Below are positions 33,112-42,800 of a stretch of 64,000 nt of DNA, one piece after another. Position 1 is the stretch's first letter, and each line of letters begins with the position of its first letter. The notes under the pieces are model-generated. The model had not been told where the DNA came from. It did not search any database and saw only the letters and a list, made by a program, of their open reading frames with translations. The stretch is from positions 39,602-103,601 of the forward strand of contig CAZTBW010000011.1 of the NCBI GenBank assembly GCA_964612555.1, written 5' to 3'. The translations under genes and the position numbers were made by a program. The stretch is from DAOLCO01 sp964612555. GTDB taxonomy: Bacteria > Bdellovibrionota_C > UBA2361 > SZUA-149 > DAOLCO01.

Positions 33112-36100
33112 ATGAATAAAGTAAGTCATGGAGAGGGGAAAGGTTCAAGTTCAGGTTTGCTGGATTTGGTTAACAGCAAGATTGACCGATTACGTCCTAA
33201 ACTCCTTGATTTAAGTAGAAGAAATCCTTTAATTTCAACTAAATTTTCTGATCGCTCAAATTCCTTAGTCCGGATTGTTGACGAAGTTCCAGAATTTTTG
33301 CTTCAATCTCTTCTTGCGAATGAGATGAGAATTGTTTCACTTCCAAATTTGGGAACTAATCCACCGGATGAGCAGTCAAGAGAGTTTCAAGATGCATTAG
33401 CTGAGGCCAGAATCAATGATGAGGTTTATATAGCTCAATTGGATAAGATTGATCAGGAAAGTGATGATGCTCCGAATTTATTTGCGCAATTTGAGCATGA
33501 ATTAAAAGATCGGCTAAGAACCAGATTAAACATGCCAGAAAGACAGACGAAAGATAATCTTTCTCTCCAGCAGCATGCCAGAAATCACGGTATTATGCCG
33601 AATTATGAATTACCAACCAGTGAGGATCGCCATGAAGATGGAAGACATGTGGACAGGGATATTCAGACTCTTCTTTTACCTGATATATTGGAAAGACGTT
33701 TGAATGGGCTTTTTACCAAGGAAAAAACCTGGAAAGAGGAGACGGGTATTGGTGTTTTGCATGCCACGTTTGGTTTTTTGGAATGGGAGGATGGTAATAG
33801 TCGCTCTACTCAATTTTCTCCATTGATTTTAACTCCTGTGCAAATTGAAAAGAAGCGAAGTCGCTATGGTCAGGAGTTTTGGGTGAGTAGTGACGAAGGA
33901 GAGGCTCATATAAACAACGTTCTTGCAGAAAAGCTGCGGCTTGAATTTAACATCGTCTTACCTGAATTTGATGGTCAGGATTTAGAAGAGTATTTTCTGG
34001 AAGTTGCAAAACAAAGTCCTAAAAATATGATTTGGAGAGTTAGAAGGTGGGCTGCGATAGGAGTTTTTCCTTCTGCTAGGCTTGCGATGTATCATGACCT
34101 TGATCCGAAAGAATGGGATTTTGCATCAAATGAGATCGTTTCTGCTTTGTTTGGTGGATCGGAAATGAGCACTGATCTCTCACCTTTCGGTGAGGAGTAT
34201 GATGTTGATAAGGCTGAAATAGAAAGCAAGGTTCCTTATCTTGTTTCCGATGCGGACTCTTCCCAGTTCAGTACTATGGTGGATATAGCGAACGGCAGAA
34301 ATCTGGCAGTTGAAGGACCTCCGGGAACAGGAAAGTCGCAGACCATAGTCAATACAATAGCTTCATCTTTAGCTTCAGGGAAGAAGGTTCTTTTTATTGC
34401 TGAGAAATCTGCAGCATTGGAGGTTGTAAGGTCTCGTCTTGATGCAGCTGGAATAGGTAATTTTATTTTACCATTACTGGCGAGTCGTTCAACTAAGGAA
34501 CAGGTTATTTCTTCTATAAGAGATCGAATTGAGATGGAGTCATGTCCGAATCCATCAGAACTTGATCGTGCAATAGAGCAGTATCGTGAAGCAAGAAAAA
34601 AATTGAAATCATATATTGAAATTGTTTCTTCAAAGTATGCTGAGAGCGATCTTGATGTTCATACTGTTCTTGGACGCAGTATCAGATATTCTGATCTGAT
34701 CCGAGATTTTTCAAGTGCTGTTTCAAAATTTTTCTGTCCAGATGTAAAGAATATTTCTTCTGAGAAGTTAAAAAAAATTCTCCATTCATGTGAGCAAATA
34801 GAAGAGTCATGGAGAAATGTTACTGCTCATTCAGAGTATTGGAGCAAGATTCAGGTTCCTAATATAGATCCATTTCATGTGAATGAATTACTTGATTTGG
34901 CCGCAGAAGTTTCGGAATTATTCAGGGAGGCAGCTGAAAAAAGGACACATCTCATTCAATACGGGATTCAAGAAATAGCAGCACGACAAAATTTGCAGGA
35001 ATTGAATGATCTGCTCCATTCGTTCCCAGACCCTTTTTTAAGAGAAGAGATTGAGTTTATAAAAAGAATTACTTCTTTGGAGGAGCTTGAAATTGTTAGT
35101 AGTTATTTGAAGGAAGTAGGTTCGTGGCAAAGTGAAAGAGATCGGACTGCTCAATATCTATCATCAGATATTGATTCAACTTCATCTGAGGATTTGCTGA
35201 AAATTAGAGATCTTTGTTTGAAGCATAACCTGGCTTCAATCAGAAATGAAGATCTAAACTCTCTTGTAACTGTGTATGAGAAATCATTGGAAGACCACAG
35301 GCAAGTTAAAAAAATATATGAAAGAATTGTTAATATCTCAAAAATATTCAAAAATTGTACTGCATCTGATATCTTAAAAGTTACCAAACTGGTTACTTCG
35401 TTGTCAAGGCAGGTGCTTGGATTACGTAAGCAACAACTGGATGATCCATCAATTCAAATTCTCCTTGAAAAACAGCATGAAAAACTTAAATTGTTACGAG
35501 AGAAGCAGAAACTTCTGGATGAAAAATTTACTCTTCCATCGAAGATAGATCATATTACAGTAGAAAAAAATATTACAATTCTTGCTTCGGCGAGTTTGTT
35601 TTCTTTTTTTTCAAGGGATTACAGGAAAGCTAGAAAGTTTTATTTTTCTATTTGTAAAGAGAGCAAGTTCCGAAAGGAACATGCTGTAAGTATGTTCAGA
35701 GATTTGGCAGCTTGGCAATCAGATGTCAGAGATTTTGCTGAAAATGAAATAGTTAGGGAAATGCTTGGGCCATATTTTGATTCTCTAAATAGTGATTTCT
35801 CTCCTTTTATGAAAGTTATTTGTTTTTTCAAGCAGGTCGATGAGTGTTTTTCTGGTTCTGAATATACCTCCTTAAGAAATTTCCTAAAATATAGTGAGCT
35901 GGAGATGATAGAATCTTTGCCGATATTGGAAGAAAATCATCCGATTCATAATATGAAGGAGTTACGATTGGAGGAGATTTATGATTTAATTTTTGCATTA
36001 GAAGAGAATTTGAGGACTTCTGAGTCTGACATTACTGATTTGAAGATTCTCGGTGAAGTGTTTCGCTATCCAGAAAAAATGCAGAAAAATGAACTTCTTG

Positions 36101-38226
36101 AAATTCCCGTGAACTTTGAACTGCTTTTGGATGAGAGAGAAGTCTTGAGAAAAAATGATCACGTGAAAGATATGCTAGGTAATTTTTTTAAGGGAGAACA
36201 AACTGTTCACGACGAATTGAAAAATACTATTTCTTTTGTTGCGTCATTGTTGGATATGGGTAGCAGTATTCGTGATGGTGTTGTCTTTGCTTTGGAAAAA
36301 GGCATGCAAGTTGATTTACGGAAACTGGCATCTCAGGTTATCGAGTGTGATTCAAGAGCCTTTCAATTTTTGGAGCAGATCGTTCTCAGTATGAACTCAA
36401 CTTCAGATAATTTAATGGGAGATATGTCTTATGCAAAATTTTCTGAATGGATGAGTGGGGCTTCCAAAGATCGAGATGGTTTAATCGCTCATTCTCGTTT
36501 TCTATCTGTGAAAAAACGTATTGAGGAAGATGGATATCTACCTCTTGTTGAGAGTGTCATTTCTGAAGGGAAAAATAACATTCCGACAATAGTTGAGGCA
36601 GTTATCATGCGTCAAATGGCACGTGATATTTATCATCTTTATGGCAAGACATTGGTGTCATATAATGGAATGAAGCTTGATAATTTAAGAAAGCAGATTC
36701 GGGAAATGGATCGCAAAATTATAAAGCTTTCACGTCAACGATTGCAGTCAGAGCTTTTTCATAAAGCCCATCCACCCAGAGGAATCAGCTCGGGGAGAAA
36801 GAGTGAGTATACAGAGCTCGCATTGTTAAGGAATGAGATATCGAAAAAACAACGCTATGTTTCGATCAGAAGTTTAACAAAACGATCAGCCGAAGCCTTA
36901 TTAGAACTTAAGCCGTGCTGGATGATGTCTCCTTTGGCAGTTGCGCAGTATTTGCCAAAGGGAGGAATTGAGTTCGACCTTGTTATTATTGATGAAGCTT
37001 CCCAGATGACTCCTGAGGATGCAGTAGGTGCATTGGTTCGATCAAAACAGGCAATGGTAGTTGGTGATACCAATCAATTACCTCCGACAGGTTTTTTTCG
37101 TAAAGTACTGGAAGATGAAGAGGCAGATGAAGATGAGAAGGTTTCGGAAGAGTCTATTCTTGAAATGGCTAATGCCTGTTTCAGGCCAGCACGACGACTT
37201 CGTTGGCATTATCGTTCAAGGAATTCTAGTCTTATTTCATTTTCGAATAAGCATGTTTACAGTGGTGATCTTGTAGTTTTTCCTTCTGCTTACGAGAATA
37301 ATCCAGTTATGGGAGTTTCGTATCAGAAGGTTAATGGCGCCTATTCTTCAGGAGTCAATACCGAAGAAGCTAAGGTTATGGTAGATGCAATCCTTCATTT
37401 TATGAAGGAGCATGAGAATAAGTCTCTGGGGGTTGTCTTATTGAACCAGAAGCAGAGAGATTTGCTCATTGATGAAATGAATTATGCTTTGGAACACCAT
37501 CCTCATGCGATGAGATATATCGAAAAATGGGAGGAAGAAAAGGAGGGTTTGGAATCATTTTTTATCAAAAATCTAGAAAATGTTCAGGGAGATGAGAGAG
37601 ATGTCATTTTTATTGGAACAGTGTATGGCCCTGAGAAAGAGGGGGATCCTGTTATGCAGCGTTTTGGTCCAATCAATGGCGTAGCAGGGAAGCGTCGTTT
37701 GAATGTACTTTTTTCAAGAGCGAAAGAAAGAATCGTTACTTTTTCTTCCATGACCGCTTCAGATATTCGCGCAGATGAAAATGGGAATCCTGGGGTATAT
37801 ATGCTTAAGTGTTGGCTTGAATATTCCAGTACCGGAGTTCTGGAAATGGGGACGCCCTTGGGTAAGATGCCGGACTCGGATTTTGAAGAGTATGTGATTA
37901 AACAGATCCGATCCATAGGTTGTGAGGCAGTTCCCCAGGTAGGGGTAAAGGGGTACTCAATCGATATTGGTGTGAGACATCCAGATTGGCCTCATGGGTT
38001 TATTATGGGCGTAGAGTGTGATGGTGCTACCTACCATTCATCTCGTTCGGCAAGAGATCGGGATCGTTTGAGACAGGAAGTTTTGGAAGGTTTAGGTTGG
38101 TATCTTTATAGAATCTGGTCTACTGATTGGTTTGAGGATCCGGTGAGAGAGAGTGAGAAATTACGGATGGTAATTCAGAAAAGAATAAAGGATCTGACTG
38201 AATATAAAAAGGTTCAGGTTATGTAG
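33112..38226 (+). CDS. DUF4011-SF1 helicase-Vsr-like nuclease
   Basis: A 1704-residue protein. The N-terminus (1-150; RPKLLDLSRRNPLIS) is the DUF4011 signature. Motif I, VEGPPGTGKSQTI, is near residue 400; then a 900-residue insertion, largely coiled-coil; motif II, VIIDEASQM (about 1289), motif III VVGDTNQLPP, motif IV LRWHYRSRN, motif V NVQGDERDVIFIG and motif VI AGKRRLNVLFSRAKE complete an Upf1-like SF1 helicase. Residues about 1585-1690 are a Vsr/DUF559-type nuclease: DFEEYVIKQI, VGVECDGATYHSSRSARDRDRLR, GWYLYRIWSTDWF. Such fusions are known in predicted phage-defence loci. Strong ribosome binding site. Confidence 0.92.
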   Translation: MNKVSHGEGKGSSSGLLDLVNSKIDRLRPKLLDLSRRNPLISTKFSDRSNSLVRIVDEVPEFLLQSLLANEMRIVSLPNLGTNPPDEQSREFQDALAEARINDEVYIAQLDKIDQESDDAPNLFAQFEHELKDRLRTRLNMPERQTKDNLSLQQHARNHGIMPNYELPTSEDRHEDGRHVDRDIQTLLLPDILERRLNGLFTKEKTWKEETGIGVLHATFGFLEWEDGNSRSTQFSPLILTPVQIEKKRSRYGQEFWVSSDEGEAHINNVLAEKLRLEFNIVLPEFDGQDLEEYFLEVAKQSPKNMIWRVRRWAAIGVFPSARLAMYHDLDPKEWDFASNEIVSALFGGSEMSTDLSPFGEEYDVDKAEIESKVPYLVSDADSSQFSTMVDIANGRNLAVEGPPGTGKSQTIVNTIASSLASGKKVLFIAEKSAALEVVRSRLDAAGIGNFILPLLASRSTKEQVISSIRDRIEMESCPNPSELDRAIEQYREARKKLKSYIEIVSSKYAESDLDVHTVLGRSIRYSDLIRDFSSAVSKFFCPDVKNISSEKLKKILHSCEQIEESWRNVTAHSEYWSKIQVPNIDPFHVNELLDLAAEVSELFREAAEKRTHLIQYGIQEIAARQNLQELNDLLHSFPDPFLREEIEFIKRITSLEELEIVSSYLKEVGSWQSERDRTAQYLSSDIDSTSSEDLLKIRDLCLKHNLASIRNEDLNSLVTVYEKSLEDHRQVKKIYERIVNISKIFKNCTASDILKVTKLVTSLSRQVLGLRKQQLDDPSIQILLEKQHEKLKLLREKQKLLDEKFTLPSKIDHITVEKNITILASASLFSFFSRDYRKARKFYFSICKESKFRKEHAVSMFRDLAAWQSDVRDFAENEIVREMLGPYFDSLNSDFSPFMKVICFFKQVDECFSGSEYTSLRNFLKYSELEMIESLPILEENHPIHNMKELRLEEIYDLIFALEENLRTSESDITDLKILGEVFRYPEKMQKNELLEIPVNFELLLDEREVLRKNDHVKDMLGNFFKGEQTVHDELKNTISFVASLLDMGSSIRDGVVFALEKGMQVDLRKLASQVIECDSRAFQFLEQIVLSMNSTSDNLMGDMSYAKFSEWMSGASKDRDGLIAHSRFLSVKKRIEEDGYLPLVESVISEGKNNIPTIVEAVIMRQMARDIYHLYGKTLVSYNGMKLDNLRKQIREMDRKIIKLSRQRLQSELFHKAHPPRGISSGRKSEYTELALLRNEISKKQRYVSIRSLTKRSAEALLELKPCWMMSPLAVAQYLPKGGIEFDLVIIDEASQMTPEDAVGALVRSKQAMVVGDTNQLPPTGFFRKVLEDEEADEDEKVSEESILEMANACFRPARRLRWHYRSRNSSLISFSNKHVYSGDLVVFPSAYENNPVMGVSYQKVNGAYSSGVNTEEAKVMVDAILHFMKEHENKSLGVVLLNQKQRDLLIDEMNYALEHHPHAMRYIEKWEEEKEGLESFFIKNLENVQGDERDVIFIGTVYGPEKEGDPVMQRFGPINGVAGKRRLNVLFSRAKERIVTFSSMTASDIRADENGNPGVYMLKCWLEYSSTGVLEMGTPLGKMPDSDFEEYVIKQIRSIGCEAVPQVGVKGYSIDIGVRHPDWPHGFIMGVECDGATYHSSRSARDRDRLRQEVLEGLGWYLYRIWSTDWFEDPVRESEKLRMVIQKRIKDLTEYKKVQVM

Positions 38227-38298
38227 TTTCTATCTTCTTTAATTTTTTGGGGCTGTCGTAGCTAAGGTTCGATAAAAGGACTAAAATAGCTATTATGT

Positions 38299-38623
38299 AT
38301 GAACGGAGAAGCCGTCTATCGGCTCGTCAACAGAGCTGCTTGGTAGACACTTTGTAGCCGGTGCGACGAGTAGAGCAGCGGCTGATGTAGTTGGAGTCCA
38401 AGTTAATACAGCAGCGAAATTTTTCATGCGATTGCGTCAACTCATAGCGAGTAAGCAACCAAGTTATGAGCTATCAGGAGAAGTCGAAGCTGATGAGAGC
38501 TATTTTGGTGGTATGCGTAAAGGGAAACGGGGTCGAGGTGCTGGAGGTAAGGTAGCAGTTTTTGGCCTATTAAAGCGAGGTGGAAAGGTTTATACTACCA
38601 TTATTCCCCTAATTAAATCGTAA
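38299..38623 (+). pseudogene. IS1595-family transposase fragment
   Basis: Conceptual translation reads AVYRLVN then, after a frameshift near 38330, TELLGRHFVAGATSRAAADVVGVQVNTAAKFFMRLRQLIA and, from 38426, GEVEADESYFGGMRKGKRGRGAGGKVAVFGLLKRGGKVYTTIIP before an early stop. This is the IS1595 (ISXO2-like) helix-turn-helix plus the first part of the DDE domain (D in EADE). The C-terminal half is lost at the boundary with the orphan repeat 38605-38642. Confidence 0.8.
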
Positions 38624-38642
38624 CAGCGACGTACCGATCTCT
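38605..38642. repeat. 38-bp orphan repeat, copy 2
   Basis: Second copy of the repeat at 30627 (33/38 identical). It begins exactly where the IS1595 coding homology ends, so the event that cut the transposase also left this repeat. The sequence beyond it (38643-39114) is AT-rich with no gene, apart from a short inverted repeat near 38940-38963. Confidence 0.55.
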
Positions 38643-39114
38643 CAATCAAAAATCTACTCAAAATAGTCACAGTCAATTAAAGTTCTAAGTTTTTCTGTTT
38701 TCTATGCCTGATACTCTGGCAAGTTGGTGTGAAATTTTGTTTTGAAATTGTGTAAAAGTATGGAGAGTTATAGGAAAATTAGGTTATAAAATTTTACCTA
38801 TGTTTTTTTGTGGAAGTATCAACTTGTTGGGTTAATACATTAGAGCACGATTCAAAGCTGGTAATTATTTCCTTATGTTATTTCCAGAACTGCTTTTCCA
38901 GGAAAGTTTTGGCTTTTTTTGTTGTAGGGTGCATTCTTTCAGATATAAATTAATTAATATCTGATATGGCATTTCAAACCCTTCGGCTAGTGATTTAAAA
39001 TAATCTTAATGTTTTTATCAAGCTTAATACAGGTTTTTTGCTTTCATGTGGGACAAGTTCTGAGTTTTTACGATAACAGGTGGAGGTATTGTAAAAATTA
39101 ATGGAGAAGATGTT

Positions 39115-39747
39115 ATGAAACCTGTTGCCACTGTCATTCACAATAATGCTCGTTTTGAAGAGTTGTCTTTATTTGTAAATAAAGCCCTTTCTATTGAGGA
39201 TCTTACGGTTTCGTGGATTAATTTGTTGGAAGGAAACAGGGTTAGTTTTGGGAATGATGGTAATAAGGGTAGGGTCTGTCTTTCATTTGAATCACGTGGA
39301 TTCAAATCAGAAGAACAAAAACCTGTAATGGAATGTTTCTATGATTATGAAGAGATAAAAAAGGGATATTCAACTTTTCCTCTTGTGGAGAGTTTTATAC
39401 TTCCTATGGAAGAAACAAATGAGCAGAGAGTCAGGTTTAGTAAAGGGGGTTTTGACATTGACGATGAGAAGTTAAGCGCTTTTGCTGAAGAAAAGGGTTT
39501 TTACTATCACGAAGGAATGTACGAGACTTCCTCATCAATAAGTAATTTAATCCCCTACATGATGATGTTCGCATTATCTGATTCAGGCTATGCCGAGGTG
39601 TCTGTTCTGGATGACCTGGATGTGTTTCTGGATGCGGAGGATATTGAGGAAGAGAATATTCCAGAAAATATCCTCTGGTGTCACAGCGCAATTGGGAACA
39701 AGGAAAGAAGTTTTTATACGCATTTCGATACGTATTTTCTGGGCTGA
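39115..39747 (+). CDS. acidic protein of unknown function
   Basis: A 210-residue, strongly acidic soluble protein (DLDVFLDAEDIEEENIPEN near the end) with no signal peptide. AGGTGGAGG lies about 30 bases upstream and GGAGA 9 bases upstream of the ATG at 39115. Composition and neighbourhood (between a defence nuclease and a Fic protein) would fit an inhibitor or immunity-type protein, but that is inference. It could be linked to either neighbour. Not recognised. Confidence 0.55.
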   Translation: MKPVATVIHNNARFEELSLFVNKALSIEDLTVSWINLLEGNRVSFGNDGNKGRVCLSFESRGFKSEEQKPVMECFYDYEEIKKGYSTFPLVESFILPMEETNEQRVRFSKGGFDIDDEKLSAFAEEKGFYYHEGMYETSSSISNLIPYMMMFALSDSGYAEVSVLDDLDVFLDAEDIEEENIPENILWCHSAIGNKERSFYTHFDTYFLG

Positions 39748-39887
39748 GAAACTTCAATTTTTTCTGAGAAACCAGAAATCGAGAATATCCTGCAATGTTT
39801 CCAAGCTCCTTTATAATCTATACGAGAATAGATCCATCAAACTGTGGTCCATTAGTGTACTGACATTATCAAAGGAGCAAATGAGGG

Positions 39888-40095
39888 ATATGTTTATGGA
39901 ATCGACATATTGGTAAAATATGTTTAAAAAATCGAAAAAAATAAACATATCCCTTTTTGTTCTACAAAATATTGTTTTATTACAGTATCTTATAATACTT
40001 TGGTGATTCGGAAACTTTATGGATAAGATTGATATGTTGATGGTATCAACATATTGTGTAAATATGTTTAAAAAATCGAAAAAAATAAACATATT
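39888..40095. promoter_or_regulatory. duplicated operator modules upstream of fic
   Basis: Two about 63-bp modules (39888-39950 and 40032-40095), 144 bp apart, each hold two inverted repeats of the ATATGTT half-site. The first inverted pair is ATATGTTGAT / ATCAACATAT in module 2 (40032-40054, perfect; 8/10 in module 1), and the second is AATATGTTTA / TAAACATATT. An identical 35-bp stretch ends each module. A TATAAT (39991-39996) lies between the modules, and the second module ends 35 bp before the fic start, so binding would block the promoter. Confidence 0.65.
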
Positions 40096-40129
40096 AATTT
40101 ACCGTCGCACATAATTATTTGAAATTACA

Positions 40130-41215
40130 GTGTTTTTATCTAATAAACCGTATAATAATTTACCTTCCTTACCTCCTGAAGGGGTTAATCTTGAATCAGC
40201 AAGAGTGCTTAAGCGACTTATAGATGCTCGATCTGAATTATCGGAATTAAAACAGGCTGTTTTAAGAATCCCAAACCCGGAAATACTGGTAAGGGCAATT
40301 GGTCTTAGAGAAGCTCAATCTTCATCAGAAATAGAAAACCTTGTAACGACAACGGATAAATTGTTCAAAGCGGATATTGATAAGGAAGGGATGATTGATC
40401 CTGTTACGAAAGAAGTTATCCGGTATCGCCACGCTTTGTTTCATGGTTTTAAAAAACTGAAGGTGGGAAACATTCTTGGAACACGTTTATTTGAAGAGAT
40501 TGTTCAGATCATTAGACATACCAGTGAAGGTGTAAGAAAGGTACCGGGAGTTAAAATTGCAAATCAAAGAACGGGCGAAATTATTTATACTCCGCCTGAA
40601 GGGGAAGAGGTTATTAGAAAAAAGTTATTTGAACTTGAGCAGTTCGTTTATGCAGAGGACAGTTTTGATCCTTTAGTGAAACTTGCTTTACTTCATTATC
40701 AGTTTGAAGCGATTCATCCTTTTAGTGATGGTAATGGCAGGACTGGAAGAATTATCAATATTCTCTTTTTACTAGATCGAAAACTCTTGGATTATCCCGT
40801 TTTATTTCTTAGTGGATATATCCTTAGAAATAAAGAAGATTATTACAAAGGTTTAAGAGAGGTCACCACAGATCAAAAATGGGAAAACTGGATTATGTAT
40901 ATACTGGATGCGGTTTCAGATGCTGCAACAGATACCCTGAGAAGGGTAAATAAAATTTGCAAGGAGCAGGAATCTATTGCTTCAATTCTGAAAGAGAAAG
41001 TACCAAAAATGTATAGTCATGAGCTGGTTGAAGCAATCTTTACACATCCATACACCAAGATTGCGTTTTTAGAAGAAGTTGGAATCGCCAAACGTCAAAC
41101 CGTTGCAAAATATCTGGATGAGTTGGTCAAATTAAAAATCCTTTCGGTTATCGAATCGGGTAGAGATAAATATTTTATTAACAATGGATTGGTTGATATT
41201 TTATCTGCTCCGTAA
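40130..41215 (+). CDS. Fic family AMP transferase with N-terminal inhibitory helix
   Basis: A 361-residue protein (GTG start). The inhibitory motif SSEIEN (S-x3-E-N) lies near residue 66-71, upstream of the Fic core, so this is a class II Fic, self-inhibited. The catalytic motif is HPFSDGNGRTGRI (about 199). The C-terminal winged helix (HPYTKIAFLEEVGIAKRQTVAKYLDELVKLKIL) should bind DNA. The long operator array upstream suggests that this domain represses its own promoter. Fic proteins AMPylate targets such as gyrase or topoisomerase IV, or act as regulators. Confidence 0.9.
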   Translation: MFLSNKPYNNLPSLPPEGVNLESARVLKRLIDARSELSELKQAVLRIPNPEILVRAIGLREAQSSSEIENLVTTTDKLFKADIDKEGMIDPVTKEVIRYRHALFHGFKKLKVGNILGTRLFEEIVQIIRHTSEGVRKVPGVKIANQRTGEIIYTPPEGEEVIRKKLFELEQFVYAEDSFDPLVKLALLHYQFEAIHPFSDGNGRTGRIINILFLLDRKLLDYPVLFLSGYILRNKEDYYKGLREVTTDQKWENWIMYILDAVSDAATDTLRRVNKICKEQESIASILKEKVPKMYSHELVEAIFTHPYTKIAFLEEVGIAKRQTVAKYLDELVKLKILSVIESGRDKYFINNGLVDILSAP

Positions 41216-41262
41216 TGATTACAATTGGAATGGAGAGTTAAGTACTGACATCAAATAAAAAA

Positions 41263-41988
41263 ATGAGCACAGAATTTAGTCGATGGTATGAGATTTATGA
41301 AGAATCTGTTGGTGATCTTGCTCGTGATACCTGGCAGGATGGGATAGTGCGTGAAGTGGTTCGTCTTGGAGTTAAGTCAGGGCGAGTGCTTGATGTTGGG
41401 GCTGGGTCGGGAATCGGTGCCAGGCTTCTTGGAGAGAAAGGAGATTTTCATATTACTGCTCTTGACCGATCTTTGGAAATGCTTGGCTATGCAGGCTCAA
41501 TTTATGATGAAGTAGTGGTTGGTGGTTTTTGTTCGATTGGAGATAGTAGCTTAGAACCCTTTGATCTGATTGTAAGTGGTTTTGATAGTTTGAATTATCT
41601 TAACGAAGCTGAGTTAGAAAAATTTTTTACAAGTTGTAGTCAAATTCTTAAAACAGAGGGGAAAATGATTTTTGATTATTCATCTCCAAAACTACTTTGG
41701 GAAGAGTGGCGTGAAAAGTCTTCAGTACAAGAGTTAGGGAAAGGAACTTTATGCTGGTCTCATCGACTTGATGAAGAAACAAAAGGTTCCTTGATAACCC
41801 TGTCATTTGTTGACAAGTCTGGAAAAGAAGTTTGGCAAGAAAATCATACTCAGTATTCTCACGATACTTACACAATGCATCGTCTTGCAAAAGAAGCTGG
41901 GCTTGTGATCGCTTCAATTCGGAATCTTGGTGATGATGGATTTTCTCCTGATCGAAATACGCATGTGTATGTAATGGAGTTGAATTAG
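41263..41988 (+). CDS. class I SAM-dependent methyltransferase
   Basis: A 241-residue protein with the SAM-binding glycine loop VLDVGAGSGIGARLLGEKG (about 45-63), the acidic residue after it (ITALDRSLEML) and DLIVSGFDSLNYLNE after that. Substrate cannot be told; small-molecule methyltransferases of this kind are common. Its end overlaps a coding-like relic in another frame. Confidence 0.8.
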   Translation: MSTEFSRWYEIYEESVGDLARDTWQDGIVREVVRLGVKSGRVLDVGAGSGIGARLLGEKGDFHITALDRSLEMLGYAGSIYDEVVVGGFCSIGDSSLEPFDLIVSGFDSLNYLNEAELEKFFTSCSQILKTEGKMIFDYSSPKLLWEEWREKSSVQELGKGTLCWSHRLDEETKGSLITLSFVDKSGKEVWQENHTQYSHDTYTMHRLAKEAGLVIASIRNLGDDGFSPDRNTHVYVMELN

Positions 41989-42095
41989 GGCAGATTGTTT
42001 ATTTAAGCAGGCTTCTGACCCCTGACGAGTGGCAATGGCTTACAATCCCTCCGGGTAAAAGTGAAGAGTATAATAAGAAGTTGAGAGAACGATAA
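41982..42095 (+). pseudogene. short coding-like remnant
   Basis: The frame from 41982 to the TAA at 42093-42095 reads ELGQIVYLSRLLTPDEWQWL then TIPPGKSEEYNKKLRER. It has no start codon and a protein-like composition, as of the C-terminal end of a deleted gene. Low-confidence observation; could be chance. Confidence 0.25.
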
Positions 42096-42118
42096 ACGTA
42101 TCAATACAAAGGCATACA

Positions 42119-42772
42119 ATGAGTCAGCTCTATATTTTTCATCCTTCTCCCTACATGGTGGAAAACCTGGATAATCTGCTCAGTGAAATTGCACCAGAGA
42201 TAGATCATGAAAATATTGTTTATCCTGAACTTCTGGGTGAGGCACAAAAAGATGGTATTACAGATGCTATCGCGGATACGGTAAAAGAAATCATATTGTC
42301 TATACCAGAAAAAGCAGGAGCCGTAATACTTTGTAGTTGTTCAACACTGGGTGGCTCTGCCGAGCAGATGCAATCGCTGACTTCAAATAAAATAATTCGA
42401 ATTGATAGACCAATGGTAGAACTTGCAGTGTCGACTGGTTCAAGAATTGGAATTGCCGCTGCTTTAAAAAGTACTATCATTCCAACCAGAACTCTAATAG
42501 AACAGGTAGCTACTGATATGAATAAGCAGGTAACTATTACTGAATTTTTGTGCGAAACAGCCTGGTCATATTGGGAGGCAGGAAATAAAGAATCATATAT
42601 TTCAGAAATAGTGAATTTTTTGAAAGATAAACTCTCAACACTTGATGTAATGGTTTTGGCACAAGGTTCAATGGCACCCGCAGCGGAACAATTAAAAACG
42701 TCAGGTGTTCCAATACTCACAAGTCCCCGGATCGCAATTGAAAAGGTTGCAGAAATGTGTAAAAGCGTTTGA
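42119..42772 (+). CDS. Asp/Glu/hydantoin racemase-like protein
   Basis: A 217-residue protein of the aspartate/glutamate racemase fold. The first catalytic-type cysteine lies in AVILCSCSTLGGSAE, a G-x(n)-LAAxS-like second site is VMVLAQGSMAPAA, where the second cysteine of true racemases is replaced. So it may be a decarboxylase or a one-cysteine relative (arylmalonate-decarboxylase type). Monocistronic as far as seen. Confidence 0.75.
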   Translation: MSQLYIFHPSPYMVENLDNLLSEIAPEIDHENIVYPELLGEAQKDGITDAIADTVKEIILSIPEKAGAVILCSCSTLGGSAEQMQSLTSNKIIRIDRPMVELAVSTGSRIGIAAALKSTIIPTRTLIEQVATDMNKQVTITEFLCETAWSYWEAGNKESYISEIVNFLKDKLSTLDVMVLAQGSMAPAAEQLKTSGVPILTSPRIAIEKVAEMCKSV

Positions 42773-42800
42773 GCGGATTTGCTACGGTAGTATTAAACGG

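Noticed and set aside
39888..40095. CRISPR-like array (repeat-spacer-repeat)
   Set aside because: Only two repeats, 144 bp apart, made of inverted half-sites and next to a DNA-binding protein gene; operators are the better reading.
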